DNA from: Aquincolibacterium sp964606385
Lineage (GTDB): Bacteria > Omnitrophota > Omnitrophia > Omnitrophales > Aquincolibacteriaceae
NCBI GenBank assembly: GCA_964606385.1
Contig: CAZSFZ010000017.1
Location: forward strand, 1 to 50,879
Length of the DNA: 50,879 bases
Direction: 5' to 3'
The position numbers and the translations under genes were made by a program. Below, in pieces: positions 7,796 to 15,487 of this stretch (position 1 is its first letter; each line of letters starts with the position of its first letter). The notes beneath the pieces are model-generated. The model was not told where the DNA came from. It did not search any database and saw only the letters and a list, made by a program, of their open reading frames with translations.

Positions 7796-8982
7796 GGAAT
7801 CCGCCTGGCCACGCTCTTAAAGGTCAGTGAACGGCGCGCCGCGCGGCTGATAGGCGCCTGATGAAGGAACTGGTCTATGATCCTGACGATCCGGGCGCAG
7901 GCCCTACCGTCCCCATACGGATTTTTCTTGGTCAGAGATTTCATTCTTGCATAGGCGCGCGCCGAGGTCAGGAGCTTTGCTGTCTCGGCAACGATCTTCC
8001 GCGTGTCCGTACCTGCCAATTTCGCGACGCCGGCATGGATCCCTTCCATCCGCTCCGTAAGATTCCGGAGCACCAGGACCGGCTTTTGAAATGAGGGGGC
8101 TTCTTCCTGGATCCCGCCTGAATCGGTCAGAATCAAATAACATCGTTTCATAAGCCAATACGTTTCCTCATACGTAAAAGGGCGCATCAAATGGACGCGG
8201 TCAAGGCCTCCGAGGATCTTATGAGCCGGGCCGGAGACATTCGGATTAAGATGCACCGGATAGATGATCTCCACATCCCTGAAACGCTGCGCAATTTTTC
8301 TAATAGCATAAAAAATATTTTCGAGACCCGCGCCGAAGCTTTCCCGTCGATGGGCCGTCACAAAAATCAGCCGTTTTTTTGGATCAATGCTCCGGAATAT
8401 GGGATACCGCTCCTTCACGCACGAGGCCGCCATGGCAACGGCGTCCACAACGGTGTTCCCAACCTGAAAAACATCCGTCGCCGGAATACCTTCTTTCGTA
8501 AGATTTCGCGTCGCGATCGATGTCGGAGTAAAGTGAAGATCCGCGATGTGGGAGAGAAGTGAGCGATTCATCTCCTCAGGAAAAGGCTGGTACTTATTGA
8601 AGGTCCGCAAGCCCGCCTCAAGATGGGCCAGCGGTTTCCTGGCATAAAAGCACGCAATGCCCACCATCAGGGCTGTGGCCGTGTCTCCCTGCACAAAAAC
8701 AAGGTCCGGATCCCGCTTCCGGATGATCTCCCCAAAACGCGACACGACGCGACCGCTGACATAAGCCAGGGTTTGGTTGGTCCGCATCAGATGAAGATCT
8801 TCATCGATCTTGATCCGGAAAAGGTCCACGACCTGGTCGACCATCTGCCGATGCTGCCCCGTCAAACAAACATAAGTTTCAAATTTGGGAGACCGTTGAA
8901 GGGCGCGGATCAAAGGCGCGAATTTGATGGCTTCCGGACGGGTCCCGAAAGCGATCAGAATCTTTTTCTTGGTTTTGATCAC
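7792..8982 (-). CDS. wecB: UDP-N-acetylglucosamine 2-epimerase (non-hydrolysing)
   Basis: A 396-residue enzyme interconverting UDP-GlcNAc and UDP-ManNAc. Motifs are canonical: ILIAFGTRPEAIKFAPLI (Arg and Lys of the uridine site), VQGDTATALMVGIACFY, HLEAGLRT, PFPEEMNR, VTAHRRESFG (the WecB-type His-Arg-Arg-Glu rather than the WbpI type) and LTDSGGIQEEAPSF. I start at GTG 8982 because GGGGGAG lies 7 bases before it and homology begins immediately after; the longer frame to 9051 would overlap the upstream gene by 53 bp. UDP-ManNAc could be used directly by the glycosyltransferases nearby. Confidence 0.9.
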   Translation of the reverse strand: MIKTKKKILIAFGTRPEAIKFAPLIRALQRSPKFETYVCLTGQHRQMVDQVVDLFRIKIDEDLHLMRTNQTLAYVSGRVVSRFGEIIRKRDPDLVFVQGDTATALMVGIACFYARKPLAHLEAGLRTFNKYQPFPEEMNRSLLSHIADLHFTPTSIATRNLTKEGIPATDVFQVGNTVVDAVAMAASCVKERYPIFRSIDPKKRLIFVTAHRRESFGAGLENIFYAIRKIAQRFRDVEIIYPVHLNPNVSGPAHKILGGLDRVHLMRPFTYEETYWLMKRCYLILTDSGGIQEEAPSFQKPVLVLRNLTERMEGIHAGVAKLAGTDTRKIVAETAKLLTSARAYARMKSLTKKNPYGDGRACARIVRIIDQFLHQAPISRAARRSLTFKSVARRIP

Positions 8983-8998
8983 ACCACGCTCCCCCGCA

Positions 8999-10177
8999 TC
9001 AGACGAAAAACGCCATGTCATACGAAGATCGGGCGCCCCTGAGACCGTCATGGACCCAAAGGGACTGCGAGGCGAACATGGTCACCCAGGCATTCACATG
9101 GGCATGGGATGAGCCGTTCTCTTCTTGCCCGTACATAAAACCGCCGTCCTGCGCTCCTCCGGAGACCTGATAGGTTTCAAGTTTCGATCGAAGTTTATCC
9201 AGCGCCATCGAATGGCCGGCCAGCAGACCTTGTTGCATGACGATGGAAGCGATTCTCAGGGTTTGCGACAGAACGTCAGCCCGAACAAACGGTTTAAACT
9301 GCCCGTCTTTAAAGAAACAGAATACAGAGCCGTCGCTATTTTGACGTTCCAGGATCCATCGGACTCCCCGTTCTACGGCCTTCAGGAGGTCTTTTTTCTT
9401 TTGAGAAAGCGCATAGGACGCCAAACCTTCCAGCGTATATAAAAAAGGGTGCAGGTGCGTGCTGCCTTCATTGTCCTGCGTCACAAAGCGTCCGTCAGCC
9501 ATCTGAACGGATAAGGTTTTAGCAAGAAGACGGTCGGCGCTTTCGCGGTAACAAGATTCCCCGGTCAGCGCCAAAAGCTTCGCGAGAGCCATCAAGGCTT
9601 TGGCATGAAAACTCCCGGCCTGCCGGGACCACTTGTCGCCGAATTCAACGGCACGGTTCTGGGCGGAGTCGAATAAAGGATAAAAGAAGCCGTCCTCCCT
9701 AACCGTTTTCCCGAGAAGAAACTTCGCGATGGAAACAGCGCCGTTAAGGAACCGGGCCTCCCGGGTCACCTCCGCAAGACAGGCCAATCCGTAGACAATG
9801 ATCCACTGGTCGAACATAAAAAAACACTGATCAAAATACGGAGCCTTGGAATCATCCAGCCAGTAGCGTGTTTGCACCAGCCCGGTCAAGGGACAACGAT
9901 TATTCAACAGCCAATCTCCCGCCCGAATAGCCGAAGCCTTATAGGTCCCATCGCCGGTGGACCGATACTGGAACAAAAAAGCATTTACCGCGTATCCAGT
10001 GATCTCGGCATAAATAAACGGATAAGACTTGCGATCAAGATCATACCAGGAAGCAACACCTCCCTCCTTCGAGGGTTGGTCGCTCCGTATCTGGATGCCG
10101 GAATCCCGCAGCCAGCGGAAAGCGCGATCCACCGGTTCCGTGACCGTCTGTGTTTCTTTTGCTTTTAAAGGAGTCAT
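8999..10177 (-). CDS. Unrecognised probable alpha/alpha-toroid (six-hairpin) protein
   Basis: A 392-residue soluble-looking protein with no signal peptide. Repeated amphipathic helix pairs recur about every 50 residues (for example AGDWLLNNRCPLTGLVQTRY, FHAKALMALAKLLALTGESC, TLEGLASYALSQKKKDLLKA, VERGVRWILERQNSDGSVF). This is the pattern of (alpha/alpha)6 toroids found in glycoside hydrolases, lyases and epimerases. Conserved-looking His/Asp/Glu clusters are FDQCFFMFDQWI, NEGSTHLHPFLYTLEG and HAHVNAWVTMFASQ. It lies between wecB and the WbpD-like acetyltransferase with 4-bp coupling, so a sugar- or glycan-processing role is likely. I cannot name a family. An uronyl epimerase/lyase-like or prenyl-type toroid are the alternatives. 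Confidence 0.6.
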   Translation of the reverse strand: MTPLKAKETQTVTEPVDRAFRWLRDSGIQIRSDQPSKEGGVASWYDLDRKSYPFIYAEITGYAVNAFLFQYRSTGDGTYKASAIRAGDWLLNNRCPLTGLVQTRYWLDDSKAPYFDQCFFMFDQWIIVYGLACLAEVTREARFLNGAVSIAKFLLGKTVREDGFFYPLFDSAQNRAVEFGDKWSRQAGSFHAKALMALAKLLALTGESCYRESADRLLAKTLSVQMADGRFVTQDNEGSTHLHPFLYTLEGLASYALSQKKKDLLKAVERGVRWILERQNSDGSVFCFFKDGQFKPFVRADVLSQTLRIASIVMQQGLLAGHSMALDKLRSKLETYQVSGGAQDGGFMYGQEENGSSHAHVNAWVTMFASQSLWVHDGLRGARSSYDMAFFV

Positions 10178-10767
10178 TTTTTTGTGGTGTTTTTAGCTTT
10201 CGTGACGTTCAAACGCTTGCCGCATTTGGGACAGCTTGCTTTTGAGGACTGCGCGCCCGCTTTACGGACGCCACCGCAGGCGCAGATATACCCCCTCAAT
10301 GTTGCGGGATTACCGTAAACCAGCGCGTAAGCCGGAACATCTTTCGTGACCACGGAACCGGCTCCGACCATGGCATGCGCGCCAATGTTGACGTCCGGAA
10401 GAATCGTCACATGAGCACCGATCGAGGCGCCCTGCCCGACCTTCCAGGAGACATTCCTCAGATCACGGATGACGCCGCTTCGGGGCCAGGCATCGTTCGT
10501 GAACACCACGGCAGGACCGATAAAAACATCATCTCCCACGACAAGACCGTGATAGAGCAACGCCCTGTTCTGAACACGCACGCGGTCGCCGATACGGACA
10601 TGGCGATCCACATACGTTCCATTTCCGAGCACGCAATCGGATCCGATGACGGCATGCTCCCCGACCTGACAAAATGCCCAGACCTTCGTACCGGAGCCGA
10701 TCTTGGCCGTGGGATCGATAATGGCGCTAGGCGCTATGAAGGCTTGACGCGATGCTGACGGTGCCAT
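10174..10767 (-). CDS. WbpD/WlbB-like left-handed beta-helix sugar N-acetyltransferase
   Basis: A 197-residue acyltransferase. Hexapeptide repeats (IAPSAIIDPTAKIGSGTKVW, VRIGDRVRVQNRALLYHGLV, VGQGASIGAHVTILPDVNIG) build a left-handed beta helix, and GNPATLRGYICACG closes the domain. A C-terminal zinc-ribbon-like tail holds Cys162, Cys164, Cys179 and Cys182, common in this subgroup. Relatives acetylate the 3-amino group of UDP-2-acetamido-3-amino-glucuronate; others acetylate 3-amino-6-deoxyhexoses. The Gfo oxidoreductase at 20169 and DegT aminotransferase at 18902 could supply such an amino sugar, but no UDP-sugar 6-dehydrogenase is visible, so the substrate is open. The ATG at 10767 overlaps the SDR gene by 34 bp; a later internal start is possible. 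Confidence 0.75.
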   Translation of the reverse strand: MAPSASRQAFIAPSAIIDPTAKIGSGTKVWAFCQVGEHAVIGSDCVLGNGTYVDRHVRIGDRVRVQNRALLYHGLVVGDDVFIGPAVVFTNDAWPRSGVIRDLRNVSWKVGQGASIGAHVTILPDVNIGAHAMVGAGSVVTKDVPAYALVYGNPATLRGYICACGGVRKAGAQSSKASCPKCGKRLNVTKAKNTTKK

Positions 10768-11726
10768 TCGATATTCCGTTTTAACCCTTCTTCAATGCTA
10801 ACCTCAGCTTTCCATCCAAACAAACGCCTGGCCAAAGAAGGGTCGCAAAGGAGTTTTTTGACCTCTGCCATGCGTTTCTCAACATGGATGATCTTCGAAC
10901 GGCTGCCGCTGATCGAAACGATCGCCGATGCGATCCGGTTCACATTCACATGAGTTCCGGTGCCAAAATTAACCGCCTTGCCGATCGCGGCCTTATGCTG
11001 CCCCATCACCAGAAAAGCGCGGATCATATCGTCGACATAGGTGAAGTCCCGGCTCTGCTTTCCGTCGCCGTAGATCGTGATCGGTTCATTCTTGAAAGCA
11101 AGGTCAATGAACTTGGGGATCACATCGTAAGTATGTCGAGGGCCATAGGTATTGAAGGGGCGAATGATCGCGACGGGAAGCCCGTAGGTCAGATAATAGG
11201 AAAACGCGAAACGGTCCGCCGCGACCTTGGATGCGGCATACGGCGAGGTGGGGTTCAGCGGATGATCTTCATTGATCATGGGACGTTGAGCCGTTCCGTA
11301 GATCTCACTCGATGAAGTACAAACGATCCTTTCAAGGTTCTTGCAGCGCATGGCCGCATGGAGCATATTGAGCGTCCCGTGCAGGTTGGTCGCCATGACC
11401 TCGTAAGGATGATCAAAGGAGTAAGGCACATACGCATCGGCCGCCAAGTGAAAGATCACTTCCGGGTTTAAGCGCTTGACGAGCGTCGTCGCATCACTGC
11501 TGGCGACATTGACCGCGATGATCCGGTGAAGATGTTGGCGTAGATGCGGGATATTCTTAAGCTCGTATTTGTAGGTACCGCTAACCGACGAACCGCGGAC
11601 CAACACGGAGACTTTCGCTCCGAGAGTGACAAGGCGTTCCGTAAGGTGCGATCCCATGAACCCGTCGGCCCCCGTCACCAAGACGTTTCTTCCCTTCCAA
11701 TGGCCTATTTTCTTATCTCTCTTCAC
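10734..11726 (-). CDS. NAD-dependent nucleotide-sugar epimerase/dehydratase (extended SDR)
   Basis: An extended short-chain dehydrogenase of about 330 residues. It has VLVTGADGFMGSHL (NAD site), FHLAADAYVPYSFDHP, SSSEIYG, the catalytic Tyr-x3-Lys in PYAASKVAAD, and RPFNTYGPRHTYDVIP. The sequence YGDGKQSRDFTYVDD places it among UDP-glucose 4-epimerase, UDP-glucuronate decarboxylase and LegB-type 4,6-dehydratase relatives; the exact reaction is not decided by eye. I favour GTG 11726 because GGGG lies 6 bases before it, whereas ATG 11753 has no ribosome-binding site. A promoter-like pair lies just upstream. It is followed by the WbpD-like acetyltransferase, suggesting joint action on a UDP-sugar. 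Confidence 0.8.
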   Translation of the reverse strand: MKRDKKIGHWKGRNVLVTGADGFMGSHLTERLVTLGAKVSVLVRGSSVSGTYKYELKNIPHLRQHLHRIIAVNVASSDATTLVKRLNPEVIFHLAADAYVPYSFDHPYEVMATNLHGTLNMLHAAMRCKNLERIVCTSSSEIYGTAQRPMINEDHPLNPTSPYAASKVAADRFAFSYYLTYGLPVAIIRPFNTYGPRHTYDVIPKFIDLAFKNEPITIYGDGKQSRDFTYVDDMIRAFLVMGQHKAAIGKAVNFGTGTHVNVNRIASAIVSISGSRSKIIHVEKRMAEVKKLLCDPSLARRLFGWKAEVSIEEGLKRNIEWHRQHRVKPS

Positions 11727-11775
11727 TTCTAACCCCTTTGGCTGCAAAGACATTGCGTTTGTTCGAAAGTGTTGG

Positions 11776-11804
11776 ATTCTAGCAACTTAATGCAAAGCGA
11801 GCAA
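11776..11804 (-). promoter_or_regulatory. Candidate sigma-70-type promoter upstream of the SDR gene
   Basis: On the minus strand TTGCTC (11799-11804) and TAGAAT (11776-11781) are separated by exactly 17 bases. It lies in the 63-90-bp spacer between the gmd stop and the SDR start, about 50 bases before GTG 11726. The -10 box matches 5 of 6 consensus bases, the -35 box 4 of 6. It could add an internal transcript for the left part of the locus. Confidence 0.45.
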
Positions 11805-11816
11805 GCTCTCTAAAGA

Positions 11817-12815
11817 TTAATGCATGGACCGCGACGGCTCTTTCACCTGATATCTTTGAAGATCCGCGTCGACCATCATGTAAACAAGCTGTTTAAAGCT
11901 GATGGAAGGCTCCCATCCCAGGATCTTTTTGGCTTTTGAATAGTCCCCGCGCAGTTCATGGATCTCTGCCGGCCGGAAGAACTGCTCATCTTTTTTGACA
12001 TATTGCTTCCAATCAAGACCGACATGGCCAAATGCAAGCTCAAGGAATTCACGGATCGTGTGCGTCTCGTTGGTGGCAGCCACAAAATCATCCGGCTGGT
12101 CCTTTTGCAGCATCATCCACATCGCCTTAACATAATCTCCGGCAAAACCCCAATCACGCCGGGCGTCCAGATTACCGAGAAGCAATTCCTTCTCAAGCCC
12201 CATCTTGATCCGCGCCACGGCATCCGTGATCTTGCGCGTCACGAATTCAAACCCTCGCCGGGGGGACTCGTGATTGAACAGGATGCCATTACATGCAAAA
12301 AGGCCATAAGCTTCTCTGTAATTCCGGGTCAGATGGAACCCGGCCAGCTTCGATATGCCATAAGACGATCGCGGCATCATGGGCGTGTTCTCGCTCTGCG
12401 GGCTCACCGGAGCATTTCCGAACATCTCACTAGACCCCGCGAAGTAGAACCGGCACTTAGGGGCCCTTTCCTTGATCGCGGAAAGGATCGAATGGGTCCC
12501 GTTGATATTCGTGTTCATGGTCGAGAACTCATCCTCAAACGAAATACTGACAAAACTTTGAGCCGCGAGATGATAACATTCCGACGGCTGTACTTTTTCT
12601 ACGACGCGAAAAACGCTCGAATAACTCTCTAACGATGCCGAGTGGAGCTTGATACGGTCCCGAATGTGATTGATCCTCCAGGTCCGATGGGCGGGATCTT
12701 CCAACGCCACCCGGCGAACGATCCCATGAACTTCATAGCCTTTGGACAGCAAAAATTCGGCTAAATAGGAGCCGTCCTGTCCCGTGATACCCGTAATGAG
12801 CGCTTTTTTTGACAT
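11817..12815 (-). CDS. gmd: GDP-mannose 4,6-dehydratase
   Basis: A 332-residue extended SDR converting GDP-mannose to GDP-4-keto-6-deoxymannose, precursor of fucose, rhamnose, perosamine and related sugars. Signature motifs are TGITGQDGSYLAEFL at the NADP site, CYHLAAQSFVSISFEDE, GSSEMFG, Tyr152 and Lys156 in SSYGISKLAG, LFNHESPRRGFEFVTRKI and RRDWGFAGDYVKAMW. Length and motifs fit the family closely. No dedicated GDP-fucose synthase or Rmd partner is recognisable; the DegT aminotransferase at 18902 could act as a perosamine-type transaminase on its product, which is only a suggestion. It lies 13 bp after wzx. Confidence 0.93.
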   Translation of the reverse strand: MSKKALITGITGQDGSYLAEFLLSKGYEVHGIVRRVALEDPAHRTWRINHIRDRIKLHSASLESYSSVFRVVEKVQPSECYHLAAQSFVSISFEDEFSTMNTNINGTHSILSAIKERAPKCRFYFAGSSEMFGNAPVSPQSENTPMMPRSSYGISKLAGFHLTRNYREAYGLFACNGILFNHESPRRGFEFVTRKITDAVARIKMGLEKELLLGNLDARRDWGFAGDYVKAMWMMLQKDQPDDFVAATNETHTIREFLELAFGHVGLDWKQYVKKDEQFFRPAEIHELRGDYSKAKKILGWEPSISFKQLVYMMVDADLQRYQVKEPSRSMH

Positions 12816-12828
12816 AAAATGATCCTCT

Positions 12829-14292
12829 CTATTTTTTAAATTTTTCAGCCAGGATCTTCACAATAAAAAATTTTCGGTTCAGTATCCAGAATAAAGGCGC
12901 GCAAAACGCTACGCACAATAGGCATTGAAGCAGCGCGCTTTTCACCGTCAACTCGACACATGAAAAAAAACGAGCAAGACACACAACAAACACGCACAAG
13001 TAAAGAAAGCAACCCAGCAAACGCGCATAAAAGCCCAAAGAAGTCTTGAGATCGCCTAAATAGCGACTGGCGATAAAAAACAGCGCCGTAAACATTATAA
13101 AATATATCATACAGGCCGCGGCCGCCATCCCGGCAATACCAAAACCCGAATGGATGGCCCCCCAGTAGAATCCGAATGATAGCAGAATGCTCGCGCCTAA
13201 GAAAGGGAACAAAATCATGTGGCGACGAATCGTGATCAGAAAATCAAAATATGGTTGAAATAGCGCGACAAAAAAAGCACTCAAGATGAGGATCCGTAGC
13301 GCAAGCAATGATTCCATAAATTTTGGAAGAAAAGCTGTTACAGCCAGAGGCGCAAACACCCCGGCAGCCCCAATTAGAATCGGCATCGATAAGGCATAAG
13401 CTGTAGAGGATTTCTTTAGATAACTACTCATACCCTGAGCATGCCCGGCTGAGGCATACTTTTCTTGTCCATGCGGAAAAAGAACCGTTCCGACAGCAAT
13501 CGAAAAATTGCTCATGTAGGAGCACGTCATCAAAGCGATGCTGTAGAGCCCCACCGCTTCGAATCCCAAATATCTTGCCATCATGATTCTGTCTAAACTT
13601 TTTATCGCAGTCATAAGCAAGCCAATACTCATCAGAGGAAGACCGAAGGCAATAAGCGGCTTCAGTTTTCTTAAGTCAAGCATCCACTGAAAATTATAAC
13701 GGTATCGAAATAGAAGATAAATAATATTGAACAAAAAACTCAACATCATCGCAAAAATGAAGCCGTAGATCTGGAAACGATAGGTCAAAAGCGCGATAAG
13801 CACCGCGTTCACGATCGCGGAAAGAACCATCTGTGAAGACTCGACGGAAAATTGCTTATAAGCTCGTAAAATGCAGATCAACAAATTGTTGAGACGTTGG
13901 AGTATGATGATCCCAGCCACCAGAAGAAGTCCGATCACGACTTCTTTACGAAACATATGCCTAGCAAACACAGCAAAAATTACGAGTCCAAGGGCGATCA
14001 AACCCGAGGTCGTAATGATGAACGAAAATGCCAAGTTCTTGATCTCATAAGCTCTTTGGCTTTCCCCTTTGCCCTCAAAGAATGGGATGTCCCGCCCTAC
14101 AGACTCCATGACCCCCAATGTGGAGTATTTCGAATATTCCACAAGAACTTGAAGTGTGGACCAAATACCGGTTTGAAGAGGCCCCAGGATGCGTCTCGCA
14201 AAAATCGCGACCACTACGGTAATGAATTGCGTGACAAAGGTGCTCCCTACATAGATCAAGATTTGCTTGAATATTTGGCGGCTTTTTTCCAA
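12829..14292 (-). CDS. wzx: Wzx-type oligosaccharide flippase
   Basis: A 487-residue polytopic protein with about 12-14 hydrophobic segments. The N-terminal IGSTFVTQFITVVVAIFARRILGP-type pattern (FARRILGPLQTGIWSTL) is typical of the polysaccharide-transport/MATE-like superfamily. It would flip undecaprenyl-pyrophosphate-linked repeat units to the periplasm, partnering the O-antigen ligase-like protein at 1230. The start is TTG 14292, supported by AGGA 7 bases upstream. The gene is preceded by a 168-bp spacer (14293-14460) with no gene that I can support. DNA here is more AT-rich than the genes to its left. Confidence 0.88.
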   Translation of the reverse strand: MEKSRQIFKQILIYVGSTFVTQFITVVVAIFARRILGPLQTGIWSTLQVLVEYSKYSTLGVMESVGRDIPFFEGKGESQRAYEIKNLAFSFIITTSGLIALGLVIFAVFARHMFRKEVVIGLLLVAGIIILQRLNNLLICILRAYKQFSVESSQMVLSAIVNAVLIALLTYRFQIYGFIFAMMLSFLFNIIYLLFRYRYNFQWMLDLRKLKPLIAFGLPLMSIGLLMTAIKSLDRIMMARYLGFEAVGLYSIALMTCSYMSNFSIAVGTVLFPHGQEKYASAGHAQGMSSYLKKSSTAYALSMPILIGAAGVFAPLAVTAFLPKFMESLLALRILILSAFFVALFQPYFDFLITIRRHMILFPFLGASILLSFGFYWGAIHSGFGIAGMAAAACMIYFIMFTALFFIASRYLGDLKTSLGFYARLLGCFLYLCVFVVCLARFFSCVELTVKSALLQCLLCVAFCAPLFWILNRKFFIVKILAEKFKK

Positions 14293-14460
14293 GAGTAAAT
14301 CCTAGAGTATACGTTATTTATCCATAAAAATCGTTGTTTGCCTTGCAAGAAGATTGGCGACTACACATCAAACCCAACTTAAACTTGCCACACATGTCAG
14401 GATAAAAATTGATGGCATGCTTTCAAAATGGATGATGCAGAGCAATTATCTTTTACCTCG

Positions 14461-15486
14461 TCACGAGATGTCCTCTTGAAGCACGGAATCGCGAAAAAAA
14501 AGGCAACGCTTGCAAACGTCATTTAGCTTCCGTGAAGATATCTCACCTCGAATCTGATTCATCCGCTTAGAATTCCAAATCTCCTCAATGCTCTGCCTGT
14601 GAATGTTCCCGACCGGCAGCTCTTTTCCGTAAAAAGTACAACATGGTGCAACGCTACCATCAGGGGCAATGCTTAGGCTATAAAAAGGATACGCGCAACG
14701 GGGATTTATAATGTTTTCGTCTTTAATAATTGTTTCCTTGTCCCTCACATGCGTAAGGTCTTGGAAACGCTGAAAATCGACAAAATCCACTTTGTCCTTC
14801 CATTTTTCTAAAAAAAGTTTTTGCTCGTGTTTGTTTTTATCAAGAACCACAAAAGAAACGCGGACAATCGGCAAAACACTCCCCCGTATTTTTCTTTCAT
14901 TGAGAAGGTGATTAATGTTATTCTCTATCAAAGTTAAGGCGTCGCTTCCCCTTATCTCCTGGTAGGTCGTTTTTGTCGCGGCATCCAGCGAAATAAAAAC
15001 TCTCGTAACTTTTGCCGCGAAGATAAGTTTCACAGTCTCTGCGTCAAGCAATATGCCATTAGTGCGCAGAAACACATCCATAATCCCACAGCTGCCAAGC
15101 ATCTTAATGACCTCTGGAGCATTCTTTGAAACCAAAAACTCAGTTCCAGCGCCCAGGATAAGCGAAGGCAAGTTCTTCTCTTTGCATTCCTGTAATATCT
15201 TCTGGATAGTCTCACTCGTCAGCGCAACGAACTTCTGTTTTTTGGCGGCTTCGCTTGACTGAAAACACATAGAGCACTGCAAATTGCATTTGTTTGATAG
15301 TTCCAGAGAAATGGTTAGCGGAAATTTAGGGAAACTGTTCGAATAGTTGTAGTATTGTTGCGCTCTATTGAACGCCTTTCGGTAGTCTGAAAAACTTGCG
15401 CCGTACATACTTGTAAGTAGCGCCTCGATATCAACGTTTTGATGTCGAACTAAAATTCCGGAAGAATCTTTTTGGAGTTTTTTCAT
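14461..15486 (-). CDS. Radical SAM/SPASM domain protein
   Basis: A 341-residue radical SAM enzyme. The cluster motif C-x3-C-x2-C is at Cys67, Cys71 and Cys74 (NKCNLQCSMCF). The TIM-barrel strands follow, including VTRVFISLDAATKTTYQEIR. A C-terminal SPASM/twitch region has CAYPFYSLSIAPDGSVAPCC, then GNIHRQSIEEIWNSKRM and CKRCLFF, for auxiliary iron-sulfur clusters. Such proteins modify peptides or sugars, and many surface-glycan loci carry one of unknown function. The start is ATG 15486; it lies 1 bp from the stop of the previous gene. The substrate cannot be inferred. Confidence 0.8.
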   Translation of the reverse strand: MKKLQKDSSGILVRHQNVDIEALLTSMYGASFSDYRKAFNRAQQYYNYSNSFPKFPLTISLELSNKCNLQCSMCFQSSEAAKKQKFVALTSETIQKILQECKEKNLPSLILGAGTEFLVSKNAPEVIKMLGSCGIMDVFLRTNGILLDAETVKLIFAAKVTRVFISLDAATKTTYQEIRGSDALTLIENNINHLLNERKIRGSVLPIVRVSFVVLDKNKHEQKLFLEKWKDKVDFVDFQRFQDLTHVRDKETIIKDENIINPRCAYPFYSLSIAPDGSVAPCCTFYGKELPVGNIHRQSIEEIWNSKRMNQIRGEISSRKLNDVCKRCLFFRDSVLQEDIS

Positions 15487-15487
15487 A

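Noticed and set aside
14293..14460. Promoter for wzx in the 168-bp spacer (TTGAAA-16-TATCCT and TATACT boxes)
   Set aside because: Box pairs are imperfect, and the TATACT box would place the transcript start on the ribosome-binding site. Nothing convincing remains.
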